Source: Engraulis encrasicolus (taxonomy: Eukaryota; Chordata; Actinopteri; Clupeiformes; Engraulidae). From it: 64,000 nucleotides of DNA. Below, piece by piece: positions 33,695 to 44,413 of the stretch. A model generated the notes under the pieces. That model saw only the letters and a list, made by a program, of their open reading frames with translations. It was not told where the DNA came from and did no database searches. Numbering within the stretch: position 1 is the first letter of the stretch; each line of letters opens with the position of its first letter. The stretch spans positions 58,437,567 through 58,501,566 of the forward strand of contig NC_085857.1 of assembly GCF_034702125.1 (NCBI RefSeq), written 5' to 3'. The position numbers and the translations under genes were made by a program.

Positions 33695-34182
33695 CGCTAC
33701 GAGATAGCCTCGTTTTTCGTAGTTGGGCAACGCGCGCTGTCGTCGAGAGTGGGTGAGAGAGAGGGCGAGAGAGAGCGAGTGAGAGAGATAGACCACCCGA
33801 GCAGCGTGCATTCCGGGAAAGGAGCACTGTCGTTGTGTCAGCTTCATGCCATGTCTCCCTTCCTCCAACATTGTCCATAACCTTAACCCTAATCCTAACC
33901 CTAACCCTAACCTTAACCCTAACCCTAACCCTAACCTTAACTCTATACTTAACCGTAAATCACTTGTTTGAAATGTTTGATTACCATCGTTTCCAGTTAG
34001 CCTTCACTCACGCTCGATTGTTGACGTCCATTCACATTATTCTTCCCCCCAAACCCAAACTACCCCAATTGTCAGTTTCCCCTTTCATCACCTAACCACG
34101 AGAAACGAGGCTATTCGTAATGGCACCATGAGGCTTGAAGTTGATTTTTTCAGTTTTTCTCGTAAAGACTTCACGAATGGCC
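33695..34182. mobile_element. MITE with telomere-like array, copy 2 (diverged)
   Basis: The left arm has CTCGTTTTTCGTAGTTGGGCAACGC and the right arm ACCACGAGAAACGAGGCTATTCG and CGTAAAGACTTCACGAA. An array of CCCTAA-like units occupies 33,881-33,957, followed by CACTTGTTTGAAATGTTTGA. It corresponds to copy 1 in the arms, the array and the post-array sequence. A (GA)-rich patch at 33,750-33,790 is private to this copy. Confidence 0.7.
33881..33957 (+). repeat. Interstitial telomere-like repeat (CCCTAA)n
   Basis: About 12 units of CCTAACCCTAA with CTTAAC variants. Confidence 0.9.
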
Positions 34183-34244
34183 CGCGTTACAGTTGGTCTG
34201 TTTCAGGGGGTCTCGGATCCCCAGAGTCCTTCAGTAGTTCGAAC

Positions 34245-34390
<146 letters not shown>

Positions 34391-34393
34391 CGT

Positions 34394-36085
34394 TAGGGAT
34401 GGGAATCTTCATCATCAAAGCGATACAATATGCATCTCGATACACATGGCGACGATACGATACATTCACGATTCATGAAATTACCAGTGATAAGATGCGA
34501 TACGATTCTCCTACCTACTGCGATGCAGTTCGATATGGCGCGATACAATTATAATGCCATGCGATGCAGTGCGATTCGGTATGATACGATGCGATAAAGA
34601 ACAGATTAAAATATCAAATTGATATTGAAGGCTGTGCACAAGGCTGCCTTCAGGCATAGGCAGAGTAAACAGAGCGCTTTTAGAGCCTCAACCACTTTGC
34701 CCCCAAAATTGTGACCTCCTAAATTGAGACTGACTAAAAACATCATGAAAAAATATTTTATTACATTTCAAAACATTTTTGTTATCAAAAATTACTAACA
34801 TTGTTAGTTATCAAAAGGGCCATCATTTTTCAGACATACTGTAGTTGTGAATACAGGAATTAGCATTATTATTAGTAGCAGTAGTAGTAGTAGTATTTAC
34901 TTATGAGGGGGCCTCCTGACCAGTTATGCCTAGGCCCCCAAAACCTTAGCAGCGGCCCTGGCTGTGCATATTACTTTTGAAATAGCCTATACTGGAAAAC
35001 ATACAGAGAGCAGTGAGAACTCATTTTGGCTTGGGCACATTGCTTTGAGCAGAGAAAATGAAACAATACAGTATATCTCTTTTTTAAATAAAAAATGGGA
35101 AAACCACAGAGCTTCTGCTCATGTTGGAATATTGACCTGGACATGTAATAACCACATTTACATGTAAGCTCTGAACAACTTATCAACTACAATTGATCCA
35201 AATTAGAACAATTTAGTAAGTAGATGTTGGGAATAGGGTTAAAATCAGAAGGGGGTTAACGTGTGTACTGGACTGAAGTGTTGGAATAGTGTACTTTTCA
35301 ACTAAACGGGACTTTTTAAACTTCATGGACAATCTGCATAAGCAGCAAAGCAGACTGTGTCCAGCACGAGAGCTAAATATAACAGGCTCCTAAGCAATGA
35401 TGCCAACTTAGCGACTTCACTTCTGTTTTTACTGTTTGAACAGTGGACTTAACACGAATGCACAGGCTCTGTAACGTTTTCCAACACGGTTATGTTTTTT
35501 TAAAATCTCGTATGCTGATTATGCTTATGCTGCTGTCATTCGGAAACGGCAAGATGTTGGCAGACAACTTTCTCTTGTTGTTTGTGCCGCACGGTAGACT
35601 ACCCTATCAACTCAAATAGTGAAGCGAGTACTCTCTCCACACGTCTTCCAGACTCGCAGAAGATGGTCGCTAGAAACTTTCATTTAAAAAGTCACCGGAT
35701 GACCAGAAAACTCGCTGTATGTGACAACAAAATGTGCTCCACATTGTGGAGCTGGTAACCCGCCGCTCTGACTCATAGGAAAATACTGTTTGCTTGGTCA
35801 CACCTCCTCGCAGTAGAGATGGAAACCTCGCAATAGAGATGGAAAGGCGGTCTGAATCAGAGCAAGGTGATGTGCGTTGCGCACGAGAACAAATCCTGAA
35901 ATTGACAGTTTCTAAAAAGTTTTAAGAGATATTATCCGGTTTGTACCGATGCGGACAGTCAAGATACGATATATCTCGATTTTATTTGCGTTTCTTACCG
36001 ATGCAGACGTTTGCAAATCGATGCAACCGTACCGTACAGGTCGTATCGATTTTCCGATACGTATCGGTGAATCTTCCCTTCCCTA
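34394..36085. mobile_element. 1.7-kb hAT-like non-autonomous transposon
   Basis: TAGGGATGGGAATCTTC at the left is matched by the inverted GAATCTTCCCTTCCCTA at the right. GTGTGCGT flanks both sides (34,386-34,393 and 36,086-36,093), which fits the 8-bp duplication of hAT elements, although the site is itself repetitive. Subterminal GATACGATAC-type words (CGATACGATACATTC left, GTATCGATTTTCCGATACG right) are typical. No transposase frame. A part at 34,880-34,965 resembles other GGGGGCC-rich fish repeats. Confidence 0.75.
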
Positions 36086-36420
36086 GTGTGCGTGCGTGCG
36101 TGTGTGTGTGTCTGTGTGTTTATTCATGCAGGCATCTAGTATGTCTCACCACTGTATTTTGCTCTCTATTGCATTATGTGCATGTGCGCGTGTGTGTTGT
36201 AGTTTGTTTATGCGTGCATGTCTGTGTGTGTGAGTGTGTGCATGCGTGTGTGCTTGTCCATGCTTCACCAATCTACTGTTTGCCCTCTGTGTGTGTGTGC
36301 GTGCGTGCTGTGCGTATGTGTGCGTCCAAATATGCGTGTGTGCCTATGCCTGTGCGTGTGCATGCGTGTGATACTGTCATTATACTGACTGCCCTGAGTG
36401 TGTTGTGTTGTGTGCCTGTA
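36086..36420. other. GT-rich low-complexity stretch
   Basis: Mixed TGTG/TGCG/CATG words, continuing the microsatellite into which the hAT-like element was inserted. Open frames here (CVCVRA) are composition artefacts. Confidence 0.6.
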
Positions 36421-36424
36421 CTCA

Positions 36425-36590
36425 GGGCCGCTTGACAGCTTTGACTGGACCCAGGACAAAGTCATCTGAAATGGCCCCCTTAAACAATACAATCAATGTA
36501 ATGAGGACCCAATTATGGACCCCCCAATTCTCTGGGCCCGGGACAGGTGACCCCTTTGCCACCCCTTGTCAGCTTCCCTGCCTGTACCTG
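36425..36590 (+). repeat. GGGCCC-rich dispersed repeat
   Basis: GCCGCTTGACAGCTTTGACTG, GACAAAGTCATCTGAAATGG and CTCTGGGCCCGGGACAGG also occur in related form at 57,254-57,365 (CCGCTGACAGGTTTGACCAG). The family is not identified. Confidence 0.5.
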
Positions 36591-36630
36591 TGCGTGCGTG
36601 TGTGTGTGCGTGTATGTACAGTATGTCTCA

Positions 36631-36735
<105 letters not shown>

Positions 36736-36756
36736 CTGCATGTGTGTATGGCTTAC

Positions 36757-36881
36757 CACTCCAATTATACTGTTTGCCACCTGCTGGAAGGTGCTGCTGT
36801 TAGGGTCGCTTAACGCTGGCTCGTACTCAATGTCCGTTATGAATGTGGCCCTACGGACGTCTCGCAATATTGCGGGTCCCT
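36757..36881 (-). CDS. Exon: N-terminal half of the membrane-proximal SEA-like domain
   Basis: This 125-nt exon lies between acceptor TGTGCACAG (directly after a long UG tract) and donor GTAAGCC. It encodes EGPAILRDV, then [19 protein letters not shown] and [14 protein letters not shown]. The pattern (strand F-x-I, acidic loop, Ser-x-x-F, amphipathic helix) is the start of an SEA domain, and NSS is a sequon. It is the only open frame. It enters with two bases, completing Glu with the G left by the 38,534 exon, and ends at a codon boundary. An alternative acceptor two bases downstream (ACAGAG) would shorten it to 123 nt. The flanking (UG)n and (CA)n tracts are complementary. Confidence 0.65.
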
Positions 36882-36885
36882 CTGT

Positions 36886-37018
<133 letters not shown>

Positions 37019-37059
37019 GATAGACAATGTCAATGAACATGCTTATTCAATTTTTATTT

Positions 37060-37230
37060 GTGCTTCTCACTTGGTTACCACCATACATGCTTGACACCAC
37101 ATAAAGCATGTGTTCATCTCATCAGAGACAAACAGACAGGAGCTTGATGACACCAAGATAAACAAATCTGACAATTTTGTTTTACAGTAGATTGTGTCAA
37201 GCAGGTGAGGTAGTAACCAAGTGAGTAGAA
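37060..37230. repeat. Short fold-back remnant related to 44,414-45,716
   Basis: CTCACTTGGTTACCACCATAC plus ATGCTTGACACCA at 37,067 is followed near 37,195 by the inverse (TGTCAAGCAGG, GGTAGTAACCAAGTGAG). The same words form the inner part of the fold-back at 44,414-45,716. Confidence 0.65.
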
Positions 37231-37510
37231 AATTGTCCCAAGCTCACAGTCAACACATAGCAATAGTTGGGTACCCTACCAAGCAAGCAGACTGTGTTAG
37301 AATGTTGTTTGTCATTTTCATAAGGTGCAACACCATCATACAGAAAATGCTGCTTAAAGGTAAACTTTTAGTTTAGGTCAACATCTGAGATCATTACATG
37401 TAACATGGTATGTAAAAGGGTGGTGGTGGTGGTGGTGGTGGTGGGGGGGGGGGTTCTTCATTTTTTCCCCAAAGAAATAAATACCATATTTTTCGAACTA
37501 TAAGTCACAC
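37231..37510. other. Unassigned stretch with (GGT)n
   Basis: It contains a (GGT)n/G run at about 37,420-37,453. No exon signals. Confidence 0.5.
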
Positions 37511-37540
37511 TGATTGTACTCCTGCTGCTGCTGCTGCTGC

Positions 37541-37605
<65 letters not shown>

Positions 37606-37675
37606 GCGTGTGCGTGTGCGTGTGTTGTTTTGTATGGTACATGCCTATATCAGTAAGTCAGTGTTTGAAAAACTG

Positions 37676-37744
<69 letters not shown>
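37511..37744. repeat. (CTG)n, (TG)n and (GA)n microsatellites
   Basis: About seven CTG units at 37,520-37,542, TG/TGCG to 37,626, then (GA)n at 37,680-37,744. Confidence 0.95.
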
Positions 37745-38533
<789 letters not shown>

Positions 38534-38586
38534 CTGCAGGAAGAACTGTTTGATCAACTATTATGTTGCGCCGTTGCTGCTCAAAC
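38534..38586 (-). CDS. Candidate exon: linker between the two SEA-like domains
   Basis: A 53-nt exon with acceptor CATTTGGACAG and donor GTAACA. The only open frame reads FEQQRRNIIVDQTVLPA. It takes the two bases left by the 47,120 exon (AG+G gives Arg) and leaves a G that completes Glu at the start of the 36,757 exon. The sequence 5' of the chosen acceptor (ATATGCCACCATCATTTGGACAG) resembles the end of the 47,120 exon (ATATGCCACCCTAATAAGGACAG), so this exon may be a diverged duplicate and could start further 5', near 38,609. That start would not fit the phase. Chemistry: charged and soluble, no motif. Confidence 0.45.
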
Positions 38587-38645
38587 CTGTCCAAATGATG
38601 GTGGCATATCTCAGTACATACATATACAATCATATATACAATCAT

Positions 38646-38848
38646 GCATGCATACATACATACATACATACATACATACATACATACATACATACATACA
38701 TACATACATACATACATACATAAATGCACGCACGCACGCACGCACGCACGCACACGCACACACACATACATACATACATACATACATACATACATACATA
38801 CATACATACATACATACATACATACATACATACATACATACATACATA
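38646..38848. repeat. (CATA)n microsatellite with central (CGCA)n
   Basis: CATA units at 38,646-38,722 and 38,765-38,848, separated by CGCA units. The Tc1-like element at 38,849 is inserted at a TA of this tract. MYVC and HTYI frames are artefacts. Confidence 0.97.
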
Positions 38849-39214
38849 CAGTCCAGTCCAATAAGTATTTGACCCCTTGCTGATTTTGTTGGTTTGCCTA
38901 CTAACAAAGACATGATCCGTCAATAAATGTTATGATAATATGTATTCTAATATGGAGAGACAGAATATCAAAAAGAAAATCCAGAAATTAACTTAAGAGA
39001 ATATTAATTTATTTCTATTTCATCGAGCAAAATAAGTATTTGATCCCCTGCCAACTGATAACAGTTCCGGGCCCACAGACCAGATGGGCACTTCCGATCA
39101 ACTTGTCATCTGAATTAAAGACACCTGTACATACTAACATGCATAAAAGACACATTGAATCAGCAGAATCTGTCCATAGTATGAGTGAATCAGTCACACT
39201 CCAACCTCACCAGC

Positions 39215-40975
39215 ATGGGAAAGACCAAATAGGGCTACAAAAAATGGGCTACAAAGCCACAAGAAAGAGACTGGGTATTATTGACCCAACTGTTGCATTT
39301 CTTCCAAAGTGTAAGGAATACAAAATGACTATCCATCAGCCTGTCTGGGGTTCTATACAAGATTTGACCTTTTGTAGGGATGTGATAATCAGAACAGAAA
39401 GAAAGCACCCTAGACCTGTACGGGATGAACTAGGCAATGATATCAAAGCTACTGGGACCAAAATCACTGAGAAAACTACTGGTAGCACTCAATGCCACAG
39501 ATGTTTAAAATCATGTAGTGCACACATGGTACCTCTACTTCAGAGGGAACCTGAGCAGTCCCACCTGAGGTTTGCCAATGAACATCAGACTGGTTTAGGA
39601 TATGATAAAGAGGTGCTCTGCCCTGCTAAGGCAAAAGGCAGTAACTGAGTATGTATGAGTTTTTGTCATATTTGCAATAATAAGCATCAGTTTTATCATG
39701 TGAACAAACATGGAGTTTGAAATCAGTTGTTTTGAGGGTAAAAAAAAAGGTGTAAAGTAAAACAAGCTGAAAATCCTTTGGGTAAACTAAGGCAGAAGAC
39801 AGTAACTTCAGTTACTGCTTTTTGCCTTCTGCTCTGGACCTGCAGAATTCTGGAACTCTGATGTTCCAAACTGAGGCAGAACACAGTAACTTCAGTTACT
39901 GTTCATCTGTTAACAGTTAAAACTCCTTCTTTAAATTTCAGTCATGTAAATAAAAAAAAAAAAAATGAAACTATTATATTATGAAACATGATCAGCCTGC
40001 TAGGAAATGTGTGTAACTATTATTTGAGGTAGTATGAAATACAAATACACACACAAAAACCATTTATAATTATATTATTATTAATAATAATAATAATTTA
40101 TATGTTAATAAACATGACATTTTGTCATAATGACTCTAATAGTGTGTATACTGCTTAAATTATATGTCAAAGTTGTATTTGTTGCTTATTATTCAGATTT
40201 AAAATGGAAGTTACTGTCTTCTGCCTTAGTATGACTAATAGTCATTCCGGGGGCAATGCTAAGGCAGAACACAGTAACTTCCAAAAAAGGGTCAAAGGTT
40301 AACTATTTGTAAAATTATATTTTTATGAATAGATGTAGGCAGGCATACACTACACACTGTGAAAATTACAGCTTTGTAGCTATAACCAGATTGTGGTGAC
40401 ATTCATTTATTTTAAGATAACTTTAACATCATTTTTCTCAGTTTCACACTGGTGAGTTACTGTCTTTTGCCTTAGTAGTCAGATGAAACCAAAATCAAGA
40501 TTTTTGCCATTAACACAATTCAATGTGTTTTGAGAAAGAGAACAGCTGCTTATGATCCCAAGAACACCCTCCTCACCATCATGCATGAAAGTGGTATCAT
40601 TATGGTTTGAGAGTGTCTGTCTGGCCAAGGCACAGGACAACTTCACATCGTCAATGAATGGATGGAGGGAGACATGTAATGTGCAATCCTGAGTGCAAAC
40701 GTCCTTCCCTCCAGCACGACACTGAAGGTGGGCCATTTTTGGATCTCACAACTTGACAATAATACACAACATACAGTCAAAGCAACGAAGGAGTGGCTCA
40801 AGAAGAAGCATATTAAAGACGTGAAGTGGCCTAGACAGTCTCCAAATATTATCCCTATAGTAATTCTATGGAGGGAACTGAACCTCCCATTTGCCAAGCT
40901 ACAGCCACAGAAAAATGGGCAAAAATCTTTTCTACTATATGCACAAACATTGTCATCAGCTAAAAGAGGCATCTG
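39215..40975 (+). pseudogene. Inactive Tc1-like transposase
   Basis: The N-terminal half (HGKDQIGLQKMGYKATRKRL onwards, 39,217-39,625) is an open but substituted frame. After the nested insertion the DDE region continues in broken frames at 40,480-40,975 (DETKIK, then STQ/HDGEEG remnants and WPRQSPNI). Transposases of this family have a paired HTH domain and a DDE catalytic core of about 340 residues in total. The interruption and several stops mean no functional enzyme. Confidence 0.65.
39626..40475. mobile_element. Nested 850-bp element with repeated CTAAGGCAGAAGACAGTAACT motif
   Basis: The ends CTAAGGCAAAAGGCAGTAACT and its inverse AGTTACTGTCTTTTGCCTTAG are about 21-bp terminal inverted repeats. 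The same motif recurs inside: 39,786 (plus), 39,807 (inverse, forming a palindrome with the former), 39,871 (plus), 40,210 (inverse) and 40,259 (plus). It interrupts the Tc1-like transposase between AGGTGCT and AGTCAGATGAA, as shown by the intact copy at 50,958. There is no coding frame, and the superfamily is unknown to me. Confidence 0.75.
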
Positions 40976-41001
40976 ACCTCAGTGCTAGACAACTAGGCTT
41001 T

Positions 41002-41344
41002 AGCCAGATTCGCACGGGATAAAAATTACCTATGGACCCCTGGTAATTCGCAATTACCCCTGGACCTCCGTGATTTTTCGGGCGCATTCAGATGGGATAA
41101 ATAAACGTCTGATATTTACTCAATGCACAGACATTACAAGGGGGTGCAGACGGTGCGCCTATGTAAAATTACCCCAGGACGCCTGAGTTTCGCCAAATTA
41201 CAGTAGGTAATTCACGGCGGAATTATTACCTCACAAATCGCAGACATGGCACATTTGCACAGGACTAAGAACTAAGACATTCTCTGTAATTATTCCGAAT
41301 TACCGGGGGTCCATAGGTAATAAAAGTCCCGTCCGAATCGGGCT
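41002..41344. mobile_element. Nested 343-bp MITE with TTT target duplication
   Basis: The left end AGCCAGATTCGCACGGGATA, then ATTACCTATGGACCCC, is matched by the inverted right end (GGGGGTCCATAGGTAATAAA, CCGTCCGAATCGGGCT). TTT flanks both sides (40,999-41,001 and 41,345-41,347). A 3-bp duplication and GC-rich ends would fit a Harbinger-like MITE. The empty site corresponds to GGGCTTTGCCACC at about 51,527. Confidence 0.8.
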
Positions 41345-41656
41345 TTTGTCACAAAGCACCTTATCTTCTTTAGCTAGAGGGATCAAATACTTATTTGCCT
41401 AAAATAAATACAGATCAATTAAAATATATTATTTTACGCTATTTTCTGGAATTTCTTTTTGATATTCTGTATCTCCATGTTTGAATACATATTATCATTA
41501 AATGTATAGACTGACCATGTCTTTATTAGTGGGCAAACCGGCAAAATCAGCAAGGGATCAAATACATATTGGACTCACTGTACATATGCATATAAACACA
41601 TATACATAGGCCTACATGTATACATGCATACATAGGCCTATATACAATCATACATA

Positions 41657-42330
41657 CAGTATATCACGAAAGTGAATACACCCCTCAGAGTTTTGCAGAT
41701 TTTTGAGTATATCTTTTCATAGGAAAGCATTACAGAAATGTAACTTTGACACAATGATTAGTGACCTTTTAACAACAGATTTAACTGCTTAAATTTCTTG
41801 TTCACTCAAAAAAACAAAATACAGCCATTAATGTTTGAACATGTACTCACAAAAGTGAGTACACCCCAGATTAAAATCCGGTAGAGAAGGGGCTATGTTG
41901 GCTCGAATCGTCTCGAAATGAAAAGGGATGACAAGGGAGGTCATCAGTGTGCGTTTCAACCTTTCTTTGCATTGAACTTTTAAATGTTGAGTCTGCATCT
42001 GGCTTAAATAGATTGGTGTGAGATTTGAATGCAATCCTATGGAGAATATCATGATCTGCTTCAGTAGTCACAGTGCATGTTGACATGCATGTTTCTTTTA
42101 GGTGTATTTCAGATTGCCAATGTTGACAGCATTCATGCATCCCCAAACCATGTCAGTCCCACTACCATGCTTGGCTAGTGAGAGGATACACCTTTTTTGT
42201 AAAACTCACTTGTTTACCACCACACATGCTTGACACCATCTAAGGTAAATCTGTTTATCTTGGTCTCTTCAGATCACCCGACATGGTTCCGGTGATCCAT
42301 ATCCTTGGTCTGTTCATCTCTCTTGAGACA
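41657..42330 (+). mobile_element. Tc1-like element, left part (family of the fold-back at 44,414)
   Basis: It starts CAGTATATCACGAAAGTGAA after TA and matches the left arm of 44,414-45,716 throughout, then continues past the point where that element folds back (ATCACCCGACATGGTTCCGG). It therefore shows the parental, non-palindromic order. The right terminus is missing. Frames such as MGMHECCQHWQSEIHLKET on the minus strand are remnants of transposon coding sequence. Confidence 0.75.
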
Positions 42331-42925
42331 CAGGGTAGATGAGCCCATGGCTGGATCTGTGAGAGATTTTTTTTGCATCTTTCAAGGAGAAAATTGTATT
42401 TTTGCAGCACTCTGCTGACACCTGAGTGGAACTCGGGAAATCATCTGAGTGTGCACATTACTGTTCTAGTCATGGGCTCATCTACCTGGTCCATTTACAG
42501 TCACTAGTTCATAAAACCATTGAAAAACTGTCTAAAGGCATTTCTTGACCCAGTCTTGAAGTTTCTTGTTGAGTGGCCTTCAGTTTTCAGCCTGTTTTGC
42601 CTTGGACATGTCTCTGAGTGCTGAATACAATGTTCTTCCGGACACTCGATACATGTTTCAGCTATGAAATATAACAGCACTGCAGGATCACAGTTCTGTG
42701 GTAGTTTCACCTTCAATTCATCTCAATCTGGCAGTTACTTCGTGAGCGCATTTCATGTGACACTGGTGGCTTTGTACCGGTGCATTGGAAGGATTTGACC
42801 AATATCTTTGCAATTTCAAGACAGCCACATCCCTCTGGAAGACTTCATAATTGTTTATAGTCTTTCCCATTTTCCAAGAGGAAAACAAAGTTGCCTAATA
42901 ATTATGCACACCTGATATAGGGTAT
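42331..42925 (-). pseudogene. Second Tc1-like relic, minus strand
   Basis: The minus strand starts after GGTGTGCATAATTATTAGGC (42,892-42,911), a terminus I associate with a fish Tc1-like group. It reads broken frames with EIAKILVKSFQCTG, then RTLYSALRDMSKAK and HSTRNFKTGSRNAF in outline. Stops and shifts abound. A short inverted repeat (GGGTAGATGAGCCCATG at 42,331 and CATGGGCTCATCTACC at 42,473) marks the junction with the preceding relic. Confidence 0.45.
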
Positions 42926-42929
42926 TGGG

Positions 42930-43271
42930 CTCCTACGATCATGCCATCTCATATTATACAAATATGCATGACCTGGAATGCCATGTTCATGTTCATGTCC
43001 ATAAAGGGTGGTGGTGGAAAATATGCATATAAGGTCAAAACTTGTTTGTGTAATAATTCTGCACCGTGTGTACATACATACACTAGATACATATATACAT
43101 ACCTAAATGTACATACAATACACAACAATAATGAGTACACCCCATTTGAAAAGTATCAATATTCTGTACATTATTTCAATAAACAAAAAAAAGATATATC
43201 CACAATATGCATAGACTATCTTTGATACAATAGCTGTTGAACATACATAATAAAAGTATGTTTTATAACCA
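42930..43271. other. Unassigned, with a Tc1 end fragment
   Basis: ACAATAATGAGTACACCCCA near 43,123 is a Tc1-like terminal sequence also seen in related form at 57,108 and 47,020. Otherwise nothing. Confidence 0.4.
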
Positions 43272-44400
43272 GTTGCCGGTAACACGTTACTGTAGTCGGA
43301 CTACTTTTTTCAGTAACGAGCAGTCTAACGCAACTACCATTTCAAAACTAGTAGTCACATTAAAGTTACTTTTAAAAAACACTCTGCGTTACAATTTCTG
43401 CTATATAGGCCCGCCTACTTTTTGTTTCAAGCGAGAGGTTTGTAGCGACGCCTGAGGAAATGATATTCCAAAAAAACTTTCATGAAAGGTGATAGAGGGA
43501 TAAATTCGTCCTGCCCTTAAATCAGATTGTGGGGAAATGTTGTAGCCAAGGTATACATTAGGTTCTGAATCTTAATTCATCGAACAGTTTTGCCGACATC
43601 ATCAGCATTTTCTAATTCATAATTTGGATGCAGGGACGCGCACTCTGCAGATGCGCAATAGTTGCATGACAAGCAGAGAGAGGGGGAGAAAGGTGAAGGA
43701 TGAAGTAGCCTGTTTAAGAAGAAATGTGGTCTCTGCGCAGATGATGACAAATTGAAATGCACACTTGGGGTGCACCCCAATATGTGACCTTGCCTCCTCC
43801 ACTTGCCTCCTCCACTTGCTTCTCGTCATGATGACATCACAACAGCATTATATTTCAATATCTTGCAAAAGCTCAATTGTAAATTCTTTTTCTCATTTGC
43901 AATTGGGATGGTGAATGAAAAACAGTCCCTCAAAAGTTGTTGTGGCGAGGCTGACAGCTGGGAAACTTCATAGTTTTCTCCACGGAGGAGGGGCCAGGAG
44001 GCGGGACGAGGAGACAAGCACAAGTGGAGGAGGCAAGGACACATATTGGGATGCACCCTTGATCTACTGATACGGGTGTAGTCTATTTAAACTAGCGTCG
44101 AAATGACGGACAGGCTTCAGAATTTAACTTCTTTTAAAAAATCTGTCAATGACGGACAACCCTCTGTTAACGTGACCTATGTGGTAAATAAAGAGTAAAG
44201 GTAAACTTAAGCAAAACATTTGCCTTTCATATTCAATTTACCCTGCTTTGTTTTCAAGCTATTTAACTGTAGGACTATTTGAGTAGCCTAGACTTGCTGC
44301 GACAGGTTCTGAATCTCTTACTGAACAAGTAACGCGACTGAATTGGAAGCCTTCTTCCATGATGAGACTATTTAACCAGAGTCATTCAAAAATCGTGGAT
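43272..44400. mobile_element. hAT-like relic of the GTAACG type
   Basis: GCCGGTAACACGTTACTGTAG at the left, AACTAGTAGTCACATTAAAG and, at the right, CTGAACAAGTAACGCGACTG are words of the GTAACG-type hAT repeats also seen at 16,346-18,310. It holds the nested MITE at 43,768. No transposase frame. Confidence 0.4.
43768..44058. mobile_element. 291-bp MITE with TTG target duplication
   Basis: GGGTGCACCCCAATATGTGAC and CTTGCCTCCTCCACTTG at the left are matched by the inverted right end (CAAGTGGAGGAGGCAAGG, ACACATATTGGGATGCACCC). TTG flanks both sides (43,765-43,767; 44,059-44,061). The 3-bp duplication suggests a Harbinger-like element. A direct repeat of TTGCCTCCTCCAC lies in the left arm. Confidence 0.8.
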
Positions 44401-44413
44401 AGACCTACTCATA

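Larger units (their letters stand above)
38849..41580 (+). mobile_element. Tc1-like transposon with two nested insertions
   Basis: The ends CAGTCCAGTCCAATAAGTATT and its inverse TATTGGACTCACTG are flanked by TA (38,847-38,848; 41,581-41,582). Inner terminal words GCTGATTTTGTTGGTTTGCC and its inverse are the same as in the copy at 50,163-51,764. Two insertions interrupt it: 39,626-40,475 and 41,002-41,344. Removing these leaves about 1.54 kb, the usual size for Tc1-like elements. Confidence 0.85.

Noticed and set aside
39040..39648. 202-codon plus-strand open frame as a host gene
   Set aside because: It matches the decayed Tc1-like transposase of the copy at 50,163 and begins in the terminal repeat; annotated as transposon.
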